A stretch of DNA of 64,000 bases, from positions 1,473,501 to 1,537,500 of the forward strand of contig NZ_UWOP01000001.1 in NCBI RefSeq assembly GCF_900604485.1. The letters run 5' to 3'. The notes below the pieces were generated by a model, which worked only from the letters and a program-made list of their open reading frames with translations, was not told the origin of the DNA and did no database searches. A program made the position numbers and the translations under genes. Source of the DNA: Enterococcus mediterraneensis. GTDB taxonomy: Bacteria > Bacillota > Bacilli > Lactobacillales > Enterococcaceae. Positions 33,424-43,740 of the stretch are shown here, piece after piece (the stretch's first letter is position 1; every line of letters begins with the position of its first letter).

Positions 33424-35962
33424 AAATACTCCTATGATGGAGCAATATCTTAAAATCAAAGCGCAATACAAAGACGCGTTTTTATTCTATCGTTTAGGGG
33501 ATTTCTATGAAATGTTCTATGAAGATGCCATTAAAGCGGCACAGATCTTAGAACTGACTCTGACCAGCCGCAACCGCAATGCGGACGATCCTATTCCTAT
33601 GTGCGGTGTGCCTTATCATGCGGCACAAGGTTATATCGATACATTGATCGAACAAGGCTATAAAGTCGCTATCTGCGAACAGGTGGAAGATCCTAAGACC
33701 GCTAAAGGCATGGTGAAACGGGAAGTCGTCCAATTAGTGACACCGGGAACGGTAATGGAAAGCAAAGGTCTTGCTGCTAAAGACAATAATTTTCTGACAG
33801 CATTGACATTTACCGGCAACGAATACGGATTTGCCTACGTTGATCTCAGCACCGGCGAATTAAAAGCTACAGTGTTGAAAGATGAAGAAGCAATCATCAA
33901 TGAAGCATCGGCGCTGCAAACCAAAGAGATCGTCTTTGGCAGTGAGATCAGCGAAACATTGAAAAAAACGCTGAAAGAACGTTTGAATCTGGTTTTTTCT
34001 CAACAAGAAACCTTGGAAGAAAACGCCGAATTTCAATTTCTGACCAGTGATCTATCGAATCCTGTTGAAAAAGAAGTCGCCGGCAAACTATTGTGTTACC
34101 TTTCTATCACGCAAAAACGCAGTCTGGCGCATTTGCAAAAGGCTGTCGAATATCAGCCGGATCACTATTTGAAGATGGACTATTATTCCAAATTCAATCT
34201 GGAATTGAGCCAGTCGATCCGTACCGGCAAAAAACACGGTACGCTGTTATGGCTGTTGGATGAAACAAAGACCGCGATGGGCGGACGTTTATTGAAACAA
34301 TGGCTGGATCGGCCGTTGATCCAGAAACAAGCGATCCTTGCCCGACAGGCGATGGTCGCTTCCTTATTGAACAGCTACTTTGAACGGATGGACTTGCAGG
34401 AGAACCTGACGAAAGTCTATGACTTGGAGCGGTTGGCAGGACGGGTCGCCTTTGGAAATGTGAATGGCCGCGACCTGATCCAACTGAAGACTTCTCTTCA
34501 ACAAGTACCATTGATCCGCGAGTTGCTGTTAGGGATCAACCAAGGAGAATGGAACGAACTTTTGGTGTCTTTAGAGCCGATGGAGGATCTGGTAGAGCTG
34601 ATCGAACAAGCCATCAACGAAGAAGCGCCATTGCAGATCACAGAAGGCAACGTCATCAAAGACGGCTTTGACGAAACATTGGACAACTATCGTTTAGCTA
34701 TGAAAAACGGCAAACGCTGGTTGGCGGAATTAGAGGCGAAAGAACGGACAGAGACCGGTATCAAAAATTTGAAAGTCGGCTTCAATCGAGTATTCGGCTA
34801 TTATATCGAGATCACTAAAGCCAATTTAGGAAATCTAGCTGAAGGACGCTATGAGCGTAAACAAACACTGGCCAATGCCGAACGTTTCATCACACCGGAG
34901 CTGAAAGAACTGGAAACCCAGATCTTGGAAGCAGAAGAAAAATCCGTCGATCTGGAGTATCGCTTGTTCTTGAACGTCCGGGAAACAATCAAAGAAGCTA
35001 TCGAACGGCTGCAACGATTGGCAAAATCATTGAGCGCGGTAGACGTGCTGCAAAGTTTTGCCCAAATCGCTGAACGCTATCAATATGTTCAACCGACTTT
35101 TGCCCAAGAATTGAACATCGTGGAAGGTCGACATCCGGTTGTGGAAAAAGTATTGGGCCATCAAGAATATATCCCAAACTCCATCAAGATGGATCAAGAA
35201 ACACTGATTTTATTGATCACTGGACCGAATATGTCAGGGAAAAGCACGTATATGCGACAGTTGGCGCTGACCGTCATCATGGCGCAAATGGGCAGCTTTG
35301 TACCGGCAGAATCAGCACAACTGCCGATCTTTGACCGGATATTCACCCGGATCGGTGCCAGCGATGATCTGATCGCCGGACAAAGTACATTTATGGTGGA
35401 AATGATGGAAGCCAACCAAGCATTGCGGCACGCCACGCCTAACAGCCTGATTTTATTCGATGAACTGGGACGGGGAACCGCGACTTATGACGGAATGGCG
35501 CTGGCACAAGCCATCATTGAATATATCCATAAAGAGGTCAAAGCCAAGACCCTTTTCTCCACTCACTATCATGAGCTGACTGTCTTAGATGAAGAACTGC
35601 CCCACTTGCGCAACAATCATGTGGGCGCTGTGGAAAAAGACGGAGAAGTTGTCTTTCTGCATAAAATGATGGAAGGACCTGCAGATAAAAGTTACGGGAT
35701 CCACGTAGCGAAAATCGCAGGTCTGCCGATCCAATTATTAGAACGGGCGGCAACGATCTTAAAAGGGCTGGAAGAATCAACGCCGAAAACTTCCACCGGC
35801 AATCAGCCAACAGTAACCGAAGAACCGGAACAGATCTCTTTGTTCAATGAAGTTTCCACCAACGAATTAAGTGTGATCGATACTGTCAAAAAACTGAATC
35901 TATTGGAAATGACACCAATGGAAGCATTAAATACGCTGTACGAGCTGCAAAAACGAATTTAG
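33407..35962 (+). CDS. mutS: DNA mismatch repair protein MutS
   Basis: Recognises mismatches and small loops and recruits MutL. The 851-residue product has the mismatch-contacting F-x-E motif in [12 protein letters not shown] near the N-terminus, connector and lever domains, then the ABC-type ATPase with Walker [10 protein letters not shown], a conserved [10 protein letters not shown] and [11 protein letters not shown] 33407 is set by GAGGAGGAAG just upstream; the frame opening at 33380 would add residues overlapping ymcA. The 16-bp gap to mutL indicates one transcript. Confidence 0.97.
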   Translation: MPQKTKNTPMMEQYLKIKAQYKDAFLFYRLGDFYEMFYEDAIKAAQILELTLTSRNRNADDPIPMCGVPYHAAQGYIDTLIEQGYKVAICEQVEDPKTAKGMVKREVVQLVTPGTVMESKGLAAKDNNFLTALTFTGNEYGFAYVDLSTGELKATVLKDEEAIINEASALQTKEIVFGSEISETLKKTLKERLNLVFSQQETLEENAEFQFLTSDLSNPVEKEVAGKLLCYLSITQKRSLAHLQKAVEYQPDHYLKMDYYSKFNLELSQSIRTGKKHGTLLWLLDETKTAMGGRLLKQWLDRPLIQKQAILARQAMVASLLNSYFERMDLQENLTKVYDLERLAGRVAFGNVNGRDLIQLKTSLQQVPLIRELLLGINQGEWNELLVSLEPMEDLVELIEQAINEEAPLQITEGNVIKDGFDETLDNYRLAMKNGKRWLAELEAKERTETGIKNLKVGFNRVFGYYIEITKANLGNLAEGRYERKQTLANAERFITPELKELETQILEAEEKSVDLEYRLFLNVRETIKEAIERLQRLAKSLSAVDVLQSFAQIAERYQYVQPTFAQELNIVEGRHPVVEKVLGHQEYIPNSIKMDQETLILLITGPNMSGKSTYMRQLALTVIMAQMGSFVPAESAQLPIFDRIFTRIGASDDLIAGQSTFMVEMMEANQALRHATPNSLILFDELGRGTATYDGMALAQAIIEYIHKEVKAKTLFSTHYHELTVLDEELPHLRNNHVGAVEKDGEVVFLHKMMEGPADKSYGIHVAKIAGLPIQLLERAATILKGLEESTPKTSTGNQPTVTEEPEQISLFNEVSTNELSVIDTVKKLNLLEMTPMEALNTLYELQKRI

Positions 35963-35977
35963 AAAGAAGGGCCGTTT

Positions 35978-38011
35978 ATGGGGAAAATCCAAGAATTATC
36001 GGAACGTCTTGCCAATCAGATCGCTGCCGGAGAAGTTGTGGAACGGCCTGCTTCTGTTGTGAAAGAATTAGTGGAAAATGCGCTGGATGCCGGCAGTACC
36101 CAGATCGATATCCTGATTGAAGAAGCCGGATTGCGGAAGATCCAAGTAACCGATAACGGTGAAGGTATCGCAGAAGACGATGTGGAAAATGCGTTTAAAC
36201 GCCATGCTACCAGCAAGATCCACAATAGAGACGATCTTTTCCGGATTCGTACACTGGGGTTTCGAGGGGAGGCGCTGCCTAGTATCGCCTCTGTTTCCGA
36301 GGTCACAGTGGAAACCGCACTGCAAGGAGCGGAACAAGGGACTTTCTTAAAATTAAAAGGCGGCAGTGTGATGGAACATACGCCCTCTGCGCTGCGTCAA
36401 GGTACTAAGATCACAGTGGAAAACCTCTTTTTCAATACGCCGGCTCGTTTGAAATATGTCAAATCGCTGCAAACAGAATTGGCGAATATTGGGGATATCG
36501 TCAATCGCCTAGCACTGAGCCATCCGACCGTTGCTTTTCGTCTGGTTCATGACGGCAACAAAATGCTTTCGACTGCCGGAAATGGTGATCTGAAACAAAC
36601 AATTGCCGGGATCTACGGCATCAGCACAGCTAAAAAGATGCTGAAAATCCAAGCAGACGATCTGGATTTCAAGATCAACGGGTATGTTTCTTTACCGGAA
36701 GTCACGCGCGCCAGCCGTAATTATTTGTCTACGATCATCAATGGCCGCTATATCAAAAATTTTGCTTTAAATAAAGCAATCGTTAACGGCTACGGATCGA
36801 AACTGATGATCGGCCGTTTCCCTATCGCGGTGATCGAGATCGAAATGGATCCGTTGTTGGTGGATGTCAATGTGCATCCTACCAAACAGGAGGTCAGACT
36901 TTCCAAAGAAAAAGAACTGACGGCACTTCTCAGTAAAGCGATCAATGACGCGCTGAAAGAAGAGAACCTGATCCCAAATGCTGCGGATAATCTAGGATTC
37001 AAAACCAAAGTCAAAGAAGAAAAAGCGGAACAGTTGGCGATCGATCTGCCGGATGCAAAAAATTCGACAGGTCTTTCCTATGATGCTGTCAGCGGAAAAT
37101 TCTTTGTCTCGGAGAGTTATCAACAAACTGTGGAAAACCCTGTGGACAATGCTGTGGATGAAGGTGAAAAAACACAAAATAGTTTTTCACAAGAAGCAGG
37201 ATCTGAACCGGTTTCGTCAACAGATGTCTCTTATGAAAGCAGCGAACAGTCAGCAGAATCGGAAGAAACAGCCGCTGCTAATACTGAAACATATTTTGAA
37301 GAAACGGAAGCGAAACTCCATCCGGAATTTGATCTTGCCAATAAAGATTGTGAAAAATTATTGGTGAAAGCTTTGGAAGAAACGGAAACAAAACCAGCGG
37401 AACGTTTTCCTCATTTGGAGTATTTTGGTCAGATGCATGGGACCTATCTCTTTGCCCAAAGCAATGAAGGGCTCTACATCATTGATCAGCATGCCGCTCA
37501 AGAGCGAATCAAATATGAATATTTCCGGGAAAAGATCGGCGATGTTACCAATGATCTGCAAGAATTGCTGGTGCCGTTTGTTTTGGATTATCCAAATAGT
37601 GACGCGCTGAAATTAAAAGAGCAGAAAGAGCTGCTGGAAAATGTCGGGATCTATTTGGAAGAGTTCGGCGCCAACAGCTTTATTGTGCGGGCACATCCAG
37701 TGTGGTATCCAAAAGGTCAGGAAGAATCGATCATTCGGGAAATGATCGATATGCTGCTGACCACCGGCACAGTCAGTGTCAAGAAATTCCGTGAAGCAAC
37801 AGCGATCATGATGAGCTGTAAACGGTCCATCAAAGCCAATCATTATTTGAATGAGATGCAGGCAAGGGTCTTGCTGCAGGATTTGGCAGAATGTGAAAAT
37901 CCGTTCAACTGCCCGCATGGTCGGCCAGTGCTGATCCATTTCACCAACAGCGACATGGAAAAAATGTTTAAACGAATCCAAGATCCACACAAAACAAAGG
38001 AGACGATGTAA
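35978..38011 (+). CDS. mutL: DNA mismatch repair protein MutL
   Basis: GHKL ATPase with latent nickase activity that links MutS to downstream repair. N-terminal GHKL motifs ENALDAG, DNGEGI and LGFRGEAL are complete; after a variable Glu/Ser-rich linker (about residues 350-460) comes the dimerisation/endonuclease domain. There [11 protein letters not shown] corresponds to the DQHAxxERxxYE metal motif, and ACK-type SCKRSIKA and CPHGRP complete the nickase site, so this is an endonuclease-type MutL as expected in organisms without MutH. 677 residues. ATG 35978 after GAAAGAAGGG. Stop overlaps the maf ATG (TAATG). Confidence 0.97.
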   Translation: MGKIQELSERLANQIAAGEVVERPASVVKELVENALDAGSTQIDILIEEAGLRKIQVTDNGEGIAEDDVENAFKRHATSKIHNRDDLFRIRTLGFRGEALPSIASVSEVTVETALQGAEQGTFLKLKGGSVMEHTPSALRQGTKITVENLFFNTPARLKYVKSLQTELANIGDIVNRLALSHPTVAFRLVHDGNKMLSTAGNGDLKQTIAGIYGISTAKKMLKIQADDLDFKINGYVSLPEVTRASRNYLSTIINGRYIKNFALNKAIVNGYGSKLMIGRFPIAVIEIEMDPLLVDVNVHPTKQEVRLSKEKELTALLSKAINDALKEENLIPNAADNLGFKTKVKEEKAEQLAIDLPDAKNSTGLSYDAVSGKFFVSESYQQTVENPVDNAVDEGEKTQNSFSQEAGSEPVSSTDVSYESSEQSAESEETAAANTETYFEETEAKLHPEFDLANKDCEKLLVKALEETETKPAERFPHLEYFGQMHGTYLFAQSNEGLYIIDQHAAQERIKYEYFREKIGDVTNDLQELLVPFVLDYPNSDALKLKEQKELLENVGIYLEEFGANSFIVRAHPVWYPKGQEESIIREMIDMLLTTGTVSVKKFREATAIMMSCKRSIKANHYLNEMQARVLLQDLAECENPFNCPHGRPVLIHFTNSDMEKMFKRIQDPHKTKETM

Positions 38012-38577
38012 TGGCAATCATTTTAGCTTCACAATCCCCCCGACGCAAAGAGCTGTTGGGGCAGATCGTGGAGGATTTCAGCATAGAGCCCGCCGATATC
38101 GACGAGACGATCCATGAAAAAGACCAGCCGCAAGAATACGTGCAACGGATGGCAAAAACCAAAGCGGCAGTTGTCTCTGAGCATCATCCAGAGGATTTAG
38201 TGATCGCTTGTGATACGATTGTGGTAGCGGATGGCAAGATACTGGGGAAACCGAAAAATTCCGCAGAGGCATTTGCTATGTTGAAAAGATTGAGCGGCCG
38301 CATGCACCACGTTTACACCGGAGTAGTCTTGCGCAAAGACAAGCAAATCGAAAGCGCGATCGTTCCAGCAAAAGTCCTCTTTTTTGATTTGACAGACGAG
38401 GAAATTAAAAAATATTTAAAGACAGGCGAATACAGCGATAAAGCCGGTGCCTATGGAATACAGGGTAAAGCTGGTGTTTTTGTGAAAAAGATCGATGGTG
38501 ATTATTACAGTATCGTCGGGTTCCCAACAGGAGTCGTCTATCAAATGCTGAAAAAATTCACCCCAGTCTCAAACTAA
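38011..38577 (+). CDS. maf: Maf-family nucleotide pyrophosphatase
   Basis: House-cleaning pyrophosphatase that hydrolyses non-canonical or dTTP/UTP-type nucleoside triphosphates; linked to septum control in Bacillus when overexpressed. The start ILASQSPRRKELL carries the SxSPRR phosphate motif, and IACDTIVV, GYAYGIQGKAG-like GAYGIQGKAGVF, and the late KIDGDYYSIVGFP are typical. 188 residues. The ATG shares its first base with the mutL stop codon, so translation is coupled. Joining a nucleotide sanitiser to mismatch repair makes sense for mutation avoidance. Confidence 0.94.
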   Translation: MAIILASQSPRRKELLGQIVEDFSIEPADIDETIHEKDQPQEYVQRMAKTKAAVVSEHHPEDLVIACDTIVVADGKILGKPKNSAEAFAMLKRLSGRMHHVYTGVVLRKDKQIESAIVPAKVLFFDLTDEEIKKYLKTGEYSDKAGAYGIQGKAGVFVKKIDGDYYSIVGFPTGVVYQMLKKFTPVSN

Positions 38578-38602
38578 ATAAGTCTCAAAAGGAGTGGGAA
38601 AA

Positions 38603-39040
38603 TTGGCTGAATATACCAAAGAAGAATTGAAAAAACGTTTGTCCCCGATGGAATATGCCGTGACCCAAGAAAACGCGACAGAACGGCCCTTTACAGGCGA
38701 ATATGATGATTTTTACGAAAAAGGTATTTATGTAGATGTCATCAGCGGCGAGCCGCTGTTTTCTTCGACTGCGAAATACGACGCCGGCTGTGGCTGGCCG
38801 TCTTTCACCCAGCCAATCGCTCGAAAAGAGATCAAAGAAAAAGCGGACTTTTCTCATGGAATGCACCGCGTTGAAGTCAGAAGCAAAGAGACTGATGCCC
38901 ATCTTGGCCATGTCTTCACAGACGGGCCGCAAGACAAAGGCGGTCTGCGTTATTGCATCAATTCAGCCGCTTTGCGATTTATCCCATACGAAGAGATGGA
39001 CGAACAAGGATACAGCGAATATAAACAATATGTTGAATAA
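38603..39040 (+). CDS. msrB: Peptide methionine-R-sulfoxide reductase MsrB
   Basis: Reduces methionine-R-sulfoxide in oxidised proteins. Catalytic cysteine is in RYCINSAAL and the likely resolving cysteine in GCGWPSF; the structural CxxC zinc pairs are absent, so this is the zinc-free form. TTG 38603 is chosen because AAAAGGAG (38587-38594) is 8 nt upstream; a GTG at 38594 overlaps that site. 145 residues. Last gene of the mut-maf-msrB run, followed by a strong terminator. Confidence 0.94.
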   Translation: MAEYTKEELKKRLSPMEYAVTQENATERPFTGEYDDFYEKGIYVDVISGEPLFSSTAKYDAGCGWPSFTQPIARKEIKEKADFSHGMHRVEVRSKETDAHLGHVFTDGPQDKGGLRYCINSAALRFIPYEEMDEQGYSEYKQYVE

Positions 39041-39048
39041 CAATCAGA

Positions 39049-39076
39049 AGACGGGTCCTTTGACCCGTCTTTTTTG
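39049..39076 (+). terminator. Terminator after msrB
   Basis: GACGGGTC (39050-39057) / GACCCGTC (39062-39069), four-base loop, T6 run. Confidence 0.92.
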
Positions 39077-39441
39077 CATATTAAAATGCTCATGTTTTTT
39101 CAAGGCAGCATAAAAATCGAGAAATCAGCCTGTGTGCTGTTTTTCGCAGTCTCTTAAAAGCGTGTGCGGATTGCGTAATAAACTGCCAGAAAGCTAATCA
39201 ACTTAGAGAATACAGTTGATCATTAAGAGGAATATTGCTTACTTATATTTCAGATATCATTTTAGAATTGTTGTGGTTTTTTTAATAATCATTAATATAA
39301 ATTAAGTTATTTTATTTGGTAGAATGCCTAAATGTTCTTGACTATTTTTTCGCAGTCCTTTATTATCCTAATAACCATCTTAAATCAGAATTTTCAGAAT
39401 ATTTTAAAATCAATTGTTGTTTTAGGGAAAGGATGAATAAA
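39077..39441. other. Gene-free stretch of about 365 bp
   Basis: AT-rich. I find no convincing gene or RNA in it. An extended -10 (TGGTAGAAT, 39317-39325) probably starts transcription of the YrdC-domain gene, giving a leader of about 105 nt. The frames that run through here lack ribosome binding sites. Confidence 0.5.
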
Positions 39442-40218
39442 TTGAGTAAAGAAGTTAAATGGAACGGGCAGCCAAATCAAGAGGCGATTGCTCTATTAAA
39501 ACAAAAAGGAAAACTCATCGTTTGTCCAACAAAAGTCGGTTATATCGTTGCTGTTTCCGATAAAGAAGGGCTGGAAAGAAAGTTTTCCGCAAAAAATCGC
39601 AAACGAAACAAGCCGGGAGTTGTTTTGTGCAGTTCTCTTGAACAATTGCATGAATTGGCAGAAGTAACCAGCGAAATTGCTGCCGTCTACCAAGAATGTT
39701 GGGAAAAAGATATCCTCTTTGGAGCGATCCTTCCTTGGAAAGAAACTGGGAAAGCCTATATCCCGCAAGATGGTTCTGATGAACTAATGACAGATGCTCG
39801 CGGAACAAGCTGCTTTGTTATCAAATTTGGTGTTCCAGGAGAACAGATCTCTAAAGAATTATGGGAACAAGAGAAAAAATTGCTTTTTGCCAGCTCAGCA
39901 AATCCGTCCGGTAAGGGAAATCGAGGTTTAGTTGAAGGAATCGGTGAAAGAATCGCGAATGAAGCAGATTTGATCATTGAAGGAAACGATTATGTCGCTT
40001 CGATCCAACCGGACAAGACCATTGAAACACGCTATGAACAAGGTGTCATGGTTTCTTTTGTAGATAAAGAGGGAAAACTGATCCCTGAACAAGGAACAGC
40101 CCGCTCGGTCACTCCAGCACCTGTCTTGATCCGAAAAGGTTTGGCTGTCGATAAGATTCAAGGGATTTTATCTGAACATTTCAATTCATGGGATTATCGT
40201 CATGGAGAGTATTACTAA
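39442..40218 (+). CDS. Sua5/YciO/YrdC domain protein
   Basis: YrdC-fold protein of the Sua5 superfamily. Sua5/YrdC enzymes make threonylcarbamoyl-AMP for the tRNA t6A modification, but this protein diverges: the start KGKLIVCPTKVGYIVAV and the FASSANPSGKGN block fit the fold, while the order LILPWKETG differs from normal TsaC. About 258 residues. TTG 39442 after AAAGGATG is favoured; ATG 39433 is the alternative. It stands alone. It is likely a paralogue of the housekeeping Sua5, whose gene would normally sit near prfA, outside this window. Role unproven. Confidence 0.72.
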   Translation: MSKEVKWNGQPNQEAIALLKQKGKLIVCPTKVGYIVAVSDKEGLERKFSAKNRKRNKPGVVLCSSLEQLHELAEVTSEIAAVYQECWEKDILFGAILPWKETGKAYIPQDGSDELMTDARGTSCFVIKFGVPGEQISKELWEQEKKLLFASSANPSGKGNRGLVEGIGERIANEADLIIEGNDYVASIQPDKTIETRYEQGVMVSFVDKEGKLIPEQGTARSVTPAPVLIRKGLAVDKIQGILSEHFNSWDYRHGEYY

Positions 40219-40308
40219 ACAATCTTTGTTATTTTCTTCAATCTTCTGTTATGAATAAAGAAGTATGCGCAATTATTTTGTAATAGTTTAATATGGCTGC
40301 ACGCAAAG

Positions 40309-40350
40309 AAAGAGGTGCTTTCTATTTTAATAGGAAACAGTCTCTTTTTT
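40309..40350 (+). terminator. Terminator before ruvA
   Basis: Two-part stem, AAAGAG/CTCTTT outside and TTTCTATT/AATAGGAAA inside, then T6. Its T-run reaches the position expected for the ruvA -35. Confidence 0.75.
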
Positions 40351-40405
40351 GTCGCGGGAACTTATGATACAATAAGGGGAACATATGTACAGAAAGGGAC
40401 AGAAC

Positions 40406-40996
40406 ATGTACGAATATATCATCGGTACCGTTACCGCTATCAATCCAGCTTATTTGGTATTGGAAACGCAAGGGATCGGCTATCAGATCGCATTAGGAAA
40501 TCCTTACCGTTACAGCGGAAAAATCAATCAGGCAGTAAAAATCTATGTCCATCAAGTGATCCGAGAAGACGCGCACCTGCTTTACGGTTTTGGTAAATTA
40601 GAAGAAAAGCAGCTGTTCTTGCGTTTGATCAGTGTATCAGGGATCGGTCCAAAAAGTGCATTGGCTATCATGGCTAATGAAGAACACGATGGTATGATCG
40701 CAGCAATCGAAAATAGTGATGTGACGTACTTGACTAAGTTTCCCGGTGTCGGTAAAAAAACCGCACAGCAGATGATCCTTGATCTGAAAGGGAAGTTGGG
40801 GGAACTTGCCAGTGATCTGCCGCTTTCACCAACAGTTGCAGTAAATCAAGCTAAGGAAGAAGCGCTAGCGGCATTATCAGCATTAGGATACAGCGACAAA
40901 GAGATCAAACGTATCAGCAAACAACTGACAGAAGATCAAAGCAAATCCACAGATGAATATTTGCGAGAAGCATTGAAACTAATGATGAAGAAGTAA
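40406..40996 (+). CDS. ruvA: Holliday junction DNA helicase subunit RuvA
   Basis: Tetrameric junction-binding subunit that loads RuvB for branch migration. N-terminal OB domain [12 protein letters not shown], two helix-hairpin-helix motifs ([12 protein letters not shown] and [13 protein letters not shown]), and the C-terminal domain III that contacts RuvB. ATG 40406 is preferred over the frame opening at 40385, because AAAGGGA precedes it. An extended -10 (TGATACAAT, 40365-40373) is a likely promoter. 196 residues. ruvB follows 13 bp downstream. Confidence 0.96.
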   Translation: MYEYIIGTVTAINPAYLVLETQGIGYQIALGNPYRYSGKINQAVKIYVHQVIREDAHLLYGFGKLEEKQLFLRLISVSGIGPKSALAIMANEEHDGMIAAIENSDVTYLTKFPGVGKKTAQQMILDLKGKLGELASDLPLSPTVAVNQAKEEALAALSALGYSDKEIKRISKQLTEDQSKSTDEYLREALKLMMKK

Positions 40997-41009
40997 GGAG
41001 GCATAATCA

Positions 41010-42017
41010 ATGACAGATGAACGGATCGTTTCGCCGGAAACGACAGATACAGAAGCAATCATTGAAAAATCGCTGCGTCCTCAATTTCTTTCGCAATATA
41101 TCGGGCAAGACAAGGTCAAAAAAGAGCTGCGGATCTATATCGAAGCGGCAAAAAATCGCGAAGAATCACTGGATCACGTGCTGCTTTATGGGCCTCCAGG
41201 ATTAGGAAAAACCACGATGGCGATGGTGATCGCCAATGAAATGGGTGTCAACATCCGAACAACCAGCGGGCCTGCCATTGAACGTCCGGGAGATCTGATC
41301 GCGATTTTAAATGAATTAGAACCGGGAGATCTACTCTTTATCGATGAGATCCATCGGTTGCCGCGGGTAGCAGAAGAAATGCTTTACTCGGCCATGGAAG
41401 ATTTTTATGTGGATATCATGGTAGGACAAGGAACCACTGCCCATCCGGTCCATTTCCCGTTACCGCCTTTTACCTTGGTGGGAGCAACCACAAGAGCCGG
41501 CATGCTGTCGGCGCCTTTGCGAGATCGATTCGGGATCATCAGCCATATGGAATACTATCAAGAGAAAGATCTAAAGGAGATCGTGTTGCGTTCTGCGGAT
41601 ATTTTTCAAACAGAGATCGTGACTACCGGTGCTGTGGAGATCGCCCGTCGTTCCCGCGGCACCCCGCGGATCGCCAATCGCCTGTTGAAACGGGTACGGG
41701 ACTTTGCCCAAGTCCAAGCCGATGGTGTGATCGATCAATTGATCGCAGACAAAGCATTGGGCTTGTTACAAGTAGATAAAGCAGGATTGGATTATGTGGA
41801 TCAGAAATTGATAAAAACCATGATCGAAATCTACGGCGGCGGGCCGGTGGGGCTGAGTACATTATCCGTCAATATCGGTGAAGAAACAGAGACCGTTGAA
41901 GATATGTATGAACCTTACTTGATCCAAAAAGGCTTTTTGAAACGCACACCGCGAGGACGAATCGCCACGGCCCTTGCTTATGAGCATTTCGGGTACTCCT
42001 ACCAATTATCAGAATAA
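41010..42017 (+). CDS. ruvB: Holliday junction DNA helicase subunit RuvB
   Basis: AAA+ hexameric motor for branch migration. Walker [10 protein letters not shown], Walker [10 protein letters not shown], sensor 1 GATTRAG, and the arginine finger region PLRDRFG are present, with a winged-helix C-terminus ending FLKRTPRGR. 335 residues is normal. ATG 41010 follows TAAGGAGGC. Co-transcribed with ruvA and possibly with the downstream TetR gene (15-bp gap). Confidence 0.97.
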   Translation: MTDERIVSPETTDTEAIIEKSLRPQFLSQYIGQDKVKKELRIYIEAAKNREESLDHVLLYGPPGLGKTTMAMVIANEMGVNIRTTSGPAIERPGDLIAILNELEPGDLLFIDEIHRLPRVAEEMLYSAMEDFYVDIMVGQGTTAHPVHFPLPPFTLVGATTRAGMLSAPLRDRFGIISHMEYYQEKDLKEIVLRSADIFQTEIVTTGAVEIARRSRGTPRIANRLLKRVRDFAQVQADGVIDQLIADKALGLLQVDKAGLDYVDQKLIKTMIEIYGGGPVGLSTLSVNIGEETETVEDMYEPYLIQKGFLKRTPRGRIATALAYEHFGYSYQLSE

Positions 42018-42032
42018 GAGGGAGCTAAACTT

Positions 42033-42599
42033 ATGGCAGAAGGAAATCAGACAAAAAGAGCGATCGCAAAAGCGTTGATCGCATTGACTGAAGAAAAACC
42101 TTACGCAAAAATCAGCGTCCAAGATATTTCCAGAAAAGCTGAGATCAACCGACAAACGTTTTACTATCACTTTTCTGATAAAGATGAATTGCTGCGTTGG
42201 CTCTACCTTCATGATTCCCTGAAATATTTGACTTCGTCAGAACTTTCGATCGGTAATTGGGAAGAGCAGGCGTTGAAGATGTTGAAACGGATGAAAGAAA
42301 AAGGCGACTTTTATACAACAACAGTCGCAAATAGTCGTGATATTTTGGTGAAGGAATTTTCACTGATCGTAGCGAAACTTTTTCGGAAATTATTCGAACA
42401 GGTGGACGTGGAAGGTGTACTGACAGACAAAGATAAAGACTTTTACGGTCGATTTTTCGCTTACGGCTGCAGTGGCGTACTGCTGAATTGGATCACAGAA
42501 GGCTATCAGGAAACACCGCTAGAGATCGCTACACAGCTGTTTCAATTAGCAAAAGATGTCGAATTCTTTTCCATTCGTTTGTACCAAAGCGAAGAGTAG
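42033..42599 (+). CDS. TetR/AcrR family transcriptional regulator
   Basis: N-terminal helix-turn-helix (residues about 8-50): ISVQDISRKAEINRQTFYYHF, cited in its parts ISVQDISRKAEI and RQTFYYHFSDK, followed by an all-helical ligand domain of the TetR_C_33 or DhaS-like kind. 188 residues. ATG 42033 after AGAGGGAGC. It sits between ruvB and a tyrosine phosphatase gene with short gaps, so it may be in the same transcript. Target genes are unknown; autoregulation is common for the family. Confidence 0.88.
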   Translation: MAEGNQTKRAIAKALIALTEEKPYAKISVQDISRKAEINRQTFYYHFSDKDELLRWLYLHDSLKYLTSSELSIGNWEEQALKMLKRMKEKGDFYTTTVANSRDILVKEFSLIVAKLFRKLFEQVDVEGVLTDKDKDFYGRFFAYGCSGVLLNWITEGYQETPLEIATQLFQLAKDVEFFSIRLYQSEE

Positions 42600-42611
42600 G
42601 AGGCTGGTTAC

Positions 42612-43070
42612 ATGAAAATTTTATTCGTTTGTTTAGGAAATATCTGTCGTTCACCAATGGCAGAAGGGCTATTACGAAAACGCGCCGCTGAAAGAGATAT
42701 TCCGCTGACAGTGGACTCGGCAGCTACCAGCAGATGGGAAGTAGGCAATCCGCCATATCCGGGAACACAAGAAGTTCTACGAAAAGCAGGAGTGGATTTC
42801 TCCATGATGCGGGCACGACAGATCACTGAAGATGATTTTTACCGCTTTGATTATATCATCGGTATGGATCAAAACAATCTGCAGGATCTAAAAGCAATCG
42901 CTCCAAAAGAAACAAAAGAAAAAATCTTTTTATATATGAACATTGTTCCTGGAAAAGAGCAGACAGCAATACCTGATCCTTGGTATACAGGGGATTTTCA
43001 AGAAACATATGAGATGCTGACAGAAGGTTTGGACAAATGGCTGGATTTATTTGAAAAAGATGCTAAGTAA
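42612..43070 (+). CDS. Low-molecular-weight protein tyrosine phosphatase
   Basis: LMW-PTP family; acts on phosphotyrosine in partner kinases or other proteins. The P-loop VCLGNICRSPMAEG at the N-terminus carries the nucleophilic Cys and Arg (CxxxxxR-S), and the general acid loop IPDPWYTG near the C-terminus has the conserved Asp. 152 residues. ATG 42612 follows TAGGAGGC, overlapping the end of the TetR gene's region with a 12-bp gap. No tyrosine kinase gene is adjacent. Confidence 0.93.
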   Translation: MKILFVCLGNICRSPMAEGLLRKRAAERDIPLTVDSAATSRWEVGNPPYPGTQEVLRKAGVDFSMMRARQITEDDFYRFDYIIGMDQNNLQDLKAIAPKETKEKIFLYMNIVPGKEQTAIPDPWYTGDFQETYEMLTEGLDKWLDLFEKDAK

Positions 43071-43171
43071 AAAAAGAGCCATTAATAATCGACGATGCTT
43101 GAGTTCTGCTGTCGATTTCATTAAAATAGAGTCATAGACGCTTGTTTACTTGCAGCAGAAAGGAGTTTGCA

Positions 43172-43540
43172 ATGGAAAAAAAATCGAAGATCAAAAAGAT
43201 TCGGCAACTGGTTGCGCTTACCTCAAACACATTGTTGGACACATTTTTAAGTGATAATGCAGATGATCGTTTACAAGAAAAAATTTCGGTTGAAATGCAA
43301 GCTGCTGCTAAAAAAGCCGCTCGTCAACATAGTCTAGTCGTACTACAAGTAACAAACAACAAATCAGAACGAAAATTCGAGACGATTTCCGGCTGGTTCA
43401 TTTCAAAAAATAAAGATAAAAAACAGCTGATGATCAAGTTGCAAAATGATCCGCAGCAGATTCGGATGGTACCTTTAGCGGCTGTTCGGAAACTGACGAT
43501 CCTTGCTCCTAATGGACGACAAGAAGTCATTTCCCGTTAA
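43172..43540 (+). CDS. Hypothetical protein of 122 residues
   Basis: I do not recognise the family. Start ATG 43172 (M-E-K-K-S-K) after AAAGGAG; a frame opening at 43142 adds ten residues before that site. The protein is basic at the N-terminus and predicted cytoplasmic. The C-terminal half (SGWFISKNKDKKQLMIKLQN and QQIRMVPLAAVRKLTIL, shown separately) looks like a small beta-barrel that could bind nucleic acid, similar in flavour to YolD-like domains, but this is inference only. It ends at a strong terminator. Confidence 0.7.
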   Translation: MEKKSKIKKIRQLVALTSNTLLDTFLSDNADDRLQEKISVEMQAAAKKAARQHSLVVLQVTNNKSERKFETISGWFISKNKDKKQLMIKLQNDPQQIRMVPLAAVRKLTILAPNGRQEVISR

Positions 43541-43559
43541 AAATACTACATTAAGAACG

Positions 43560-43597
43560 CTCCTGTGAGTTTCCAGTGAACTCATGGGAGTTTTTTG
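43560..43597 (+). terminator. Terminator after the 122-residue gene
   Basis: CTCCTGTGAGTT (43560-43571) / AACTCATGGGAG (43579-43590) with G-T pairs, then T6. Confidence 0.88.
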
Positions 43598-43740
43598 TTT
43601 CCATCTAGCTATCCCCTTTGTACCTCCTTTGACTGAGAAGAAGGAGTATACTATTGTTTAGTTGATCAAGGAGTTAAGCAGTTCGATTTCATAGCTCTTG
43701 GTCAATCATTGAATGAGCGAATCAGAAAAGAGGAAAAGAA

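Noticed and set aside
38736-39113. 125-codon plus-strand frame over msrB and its terminator
   Set aside because: Out of frame with msrB and runs through the terminator hairpin; not a gene.
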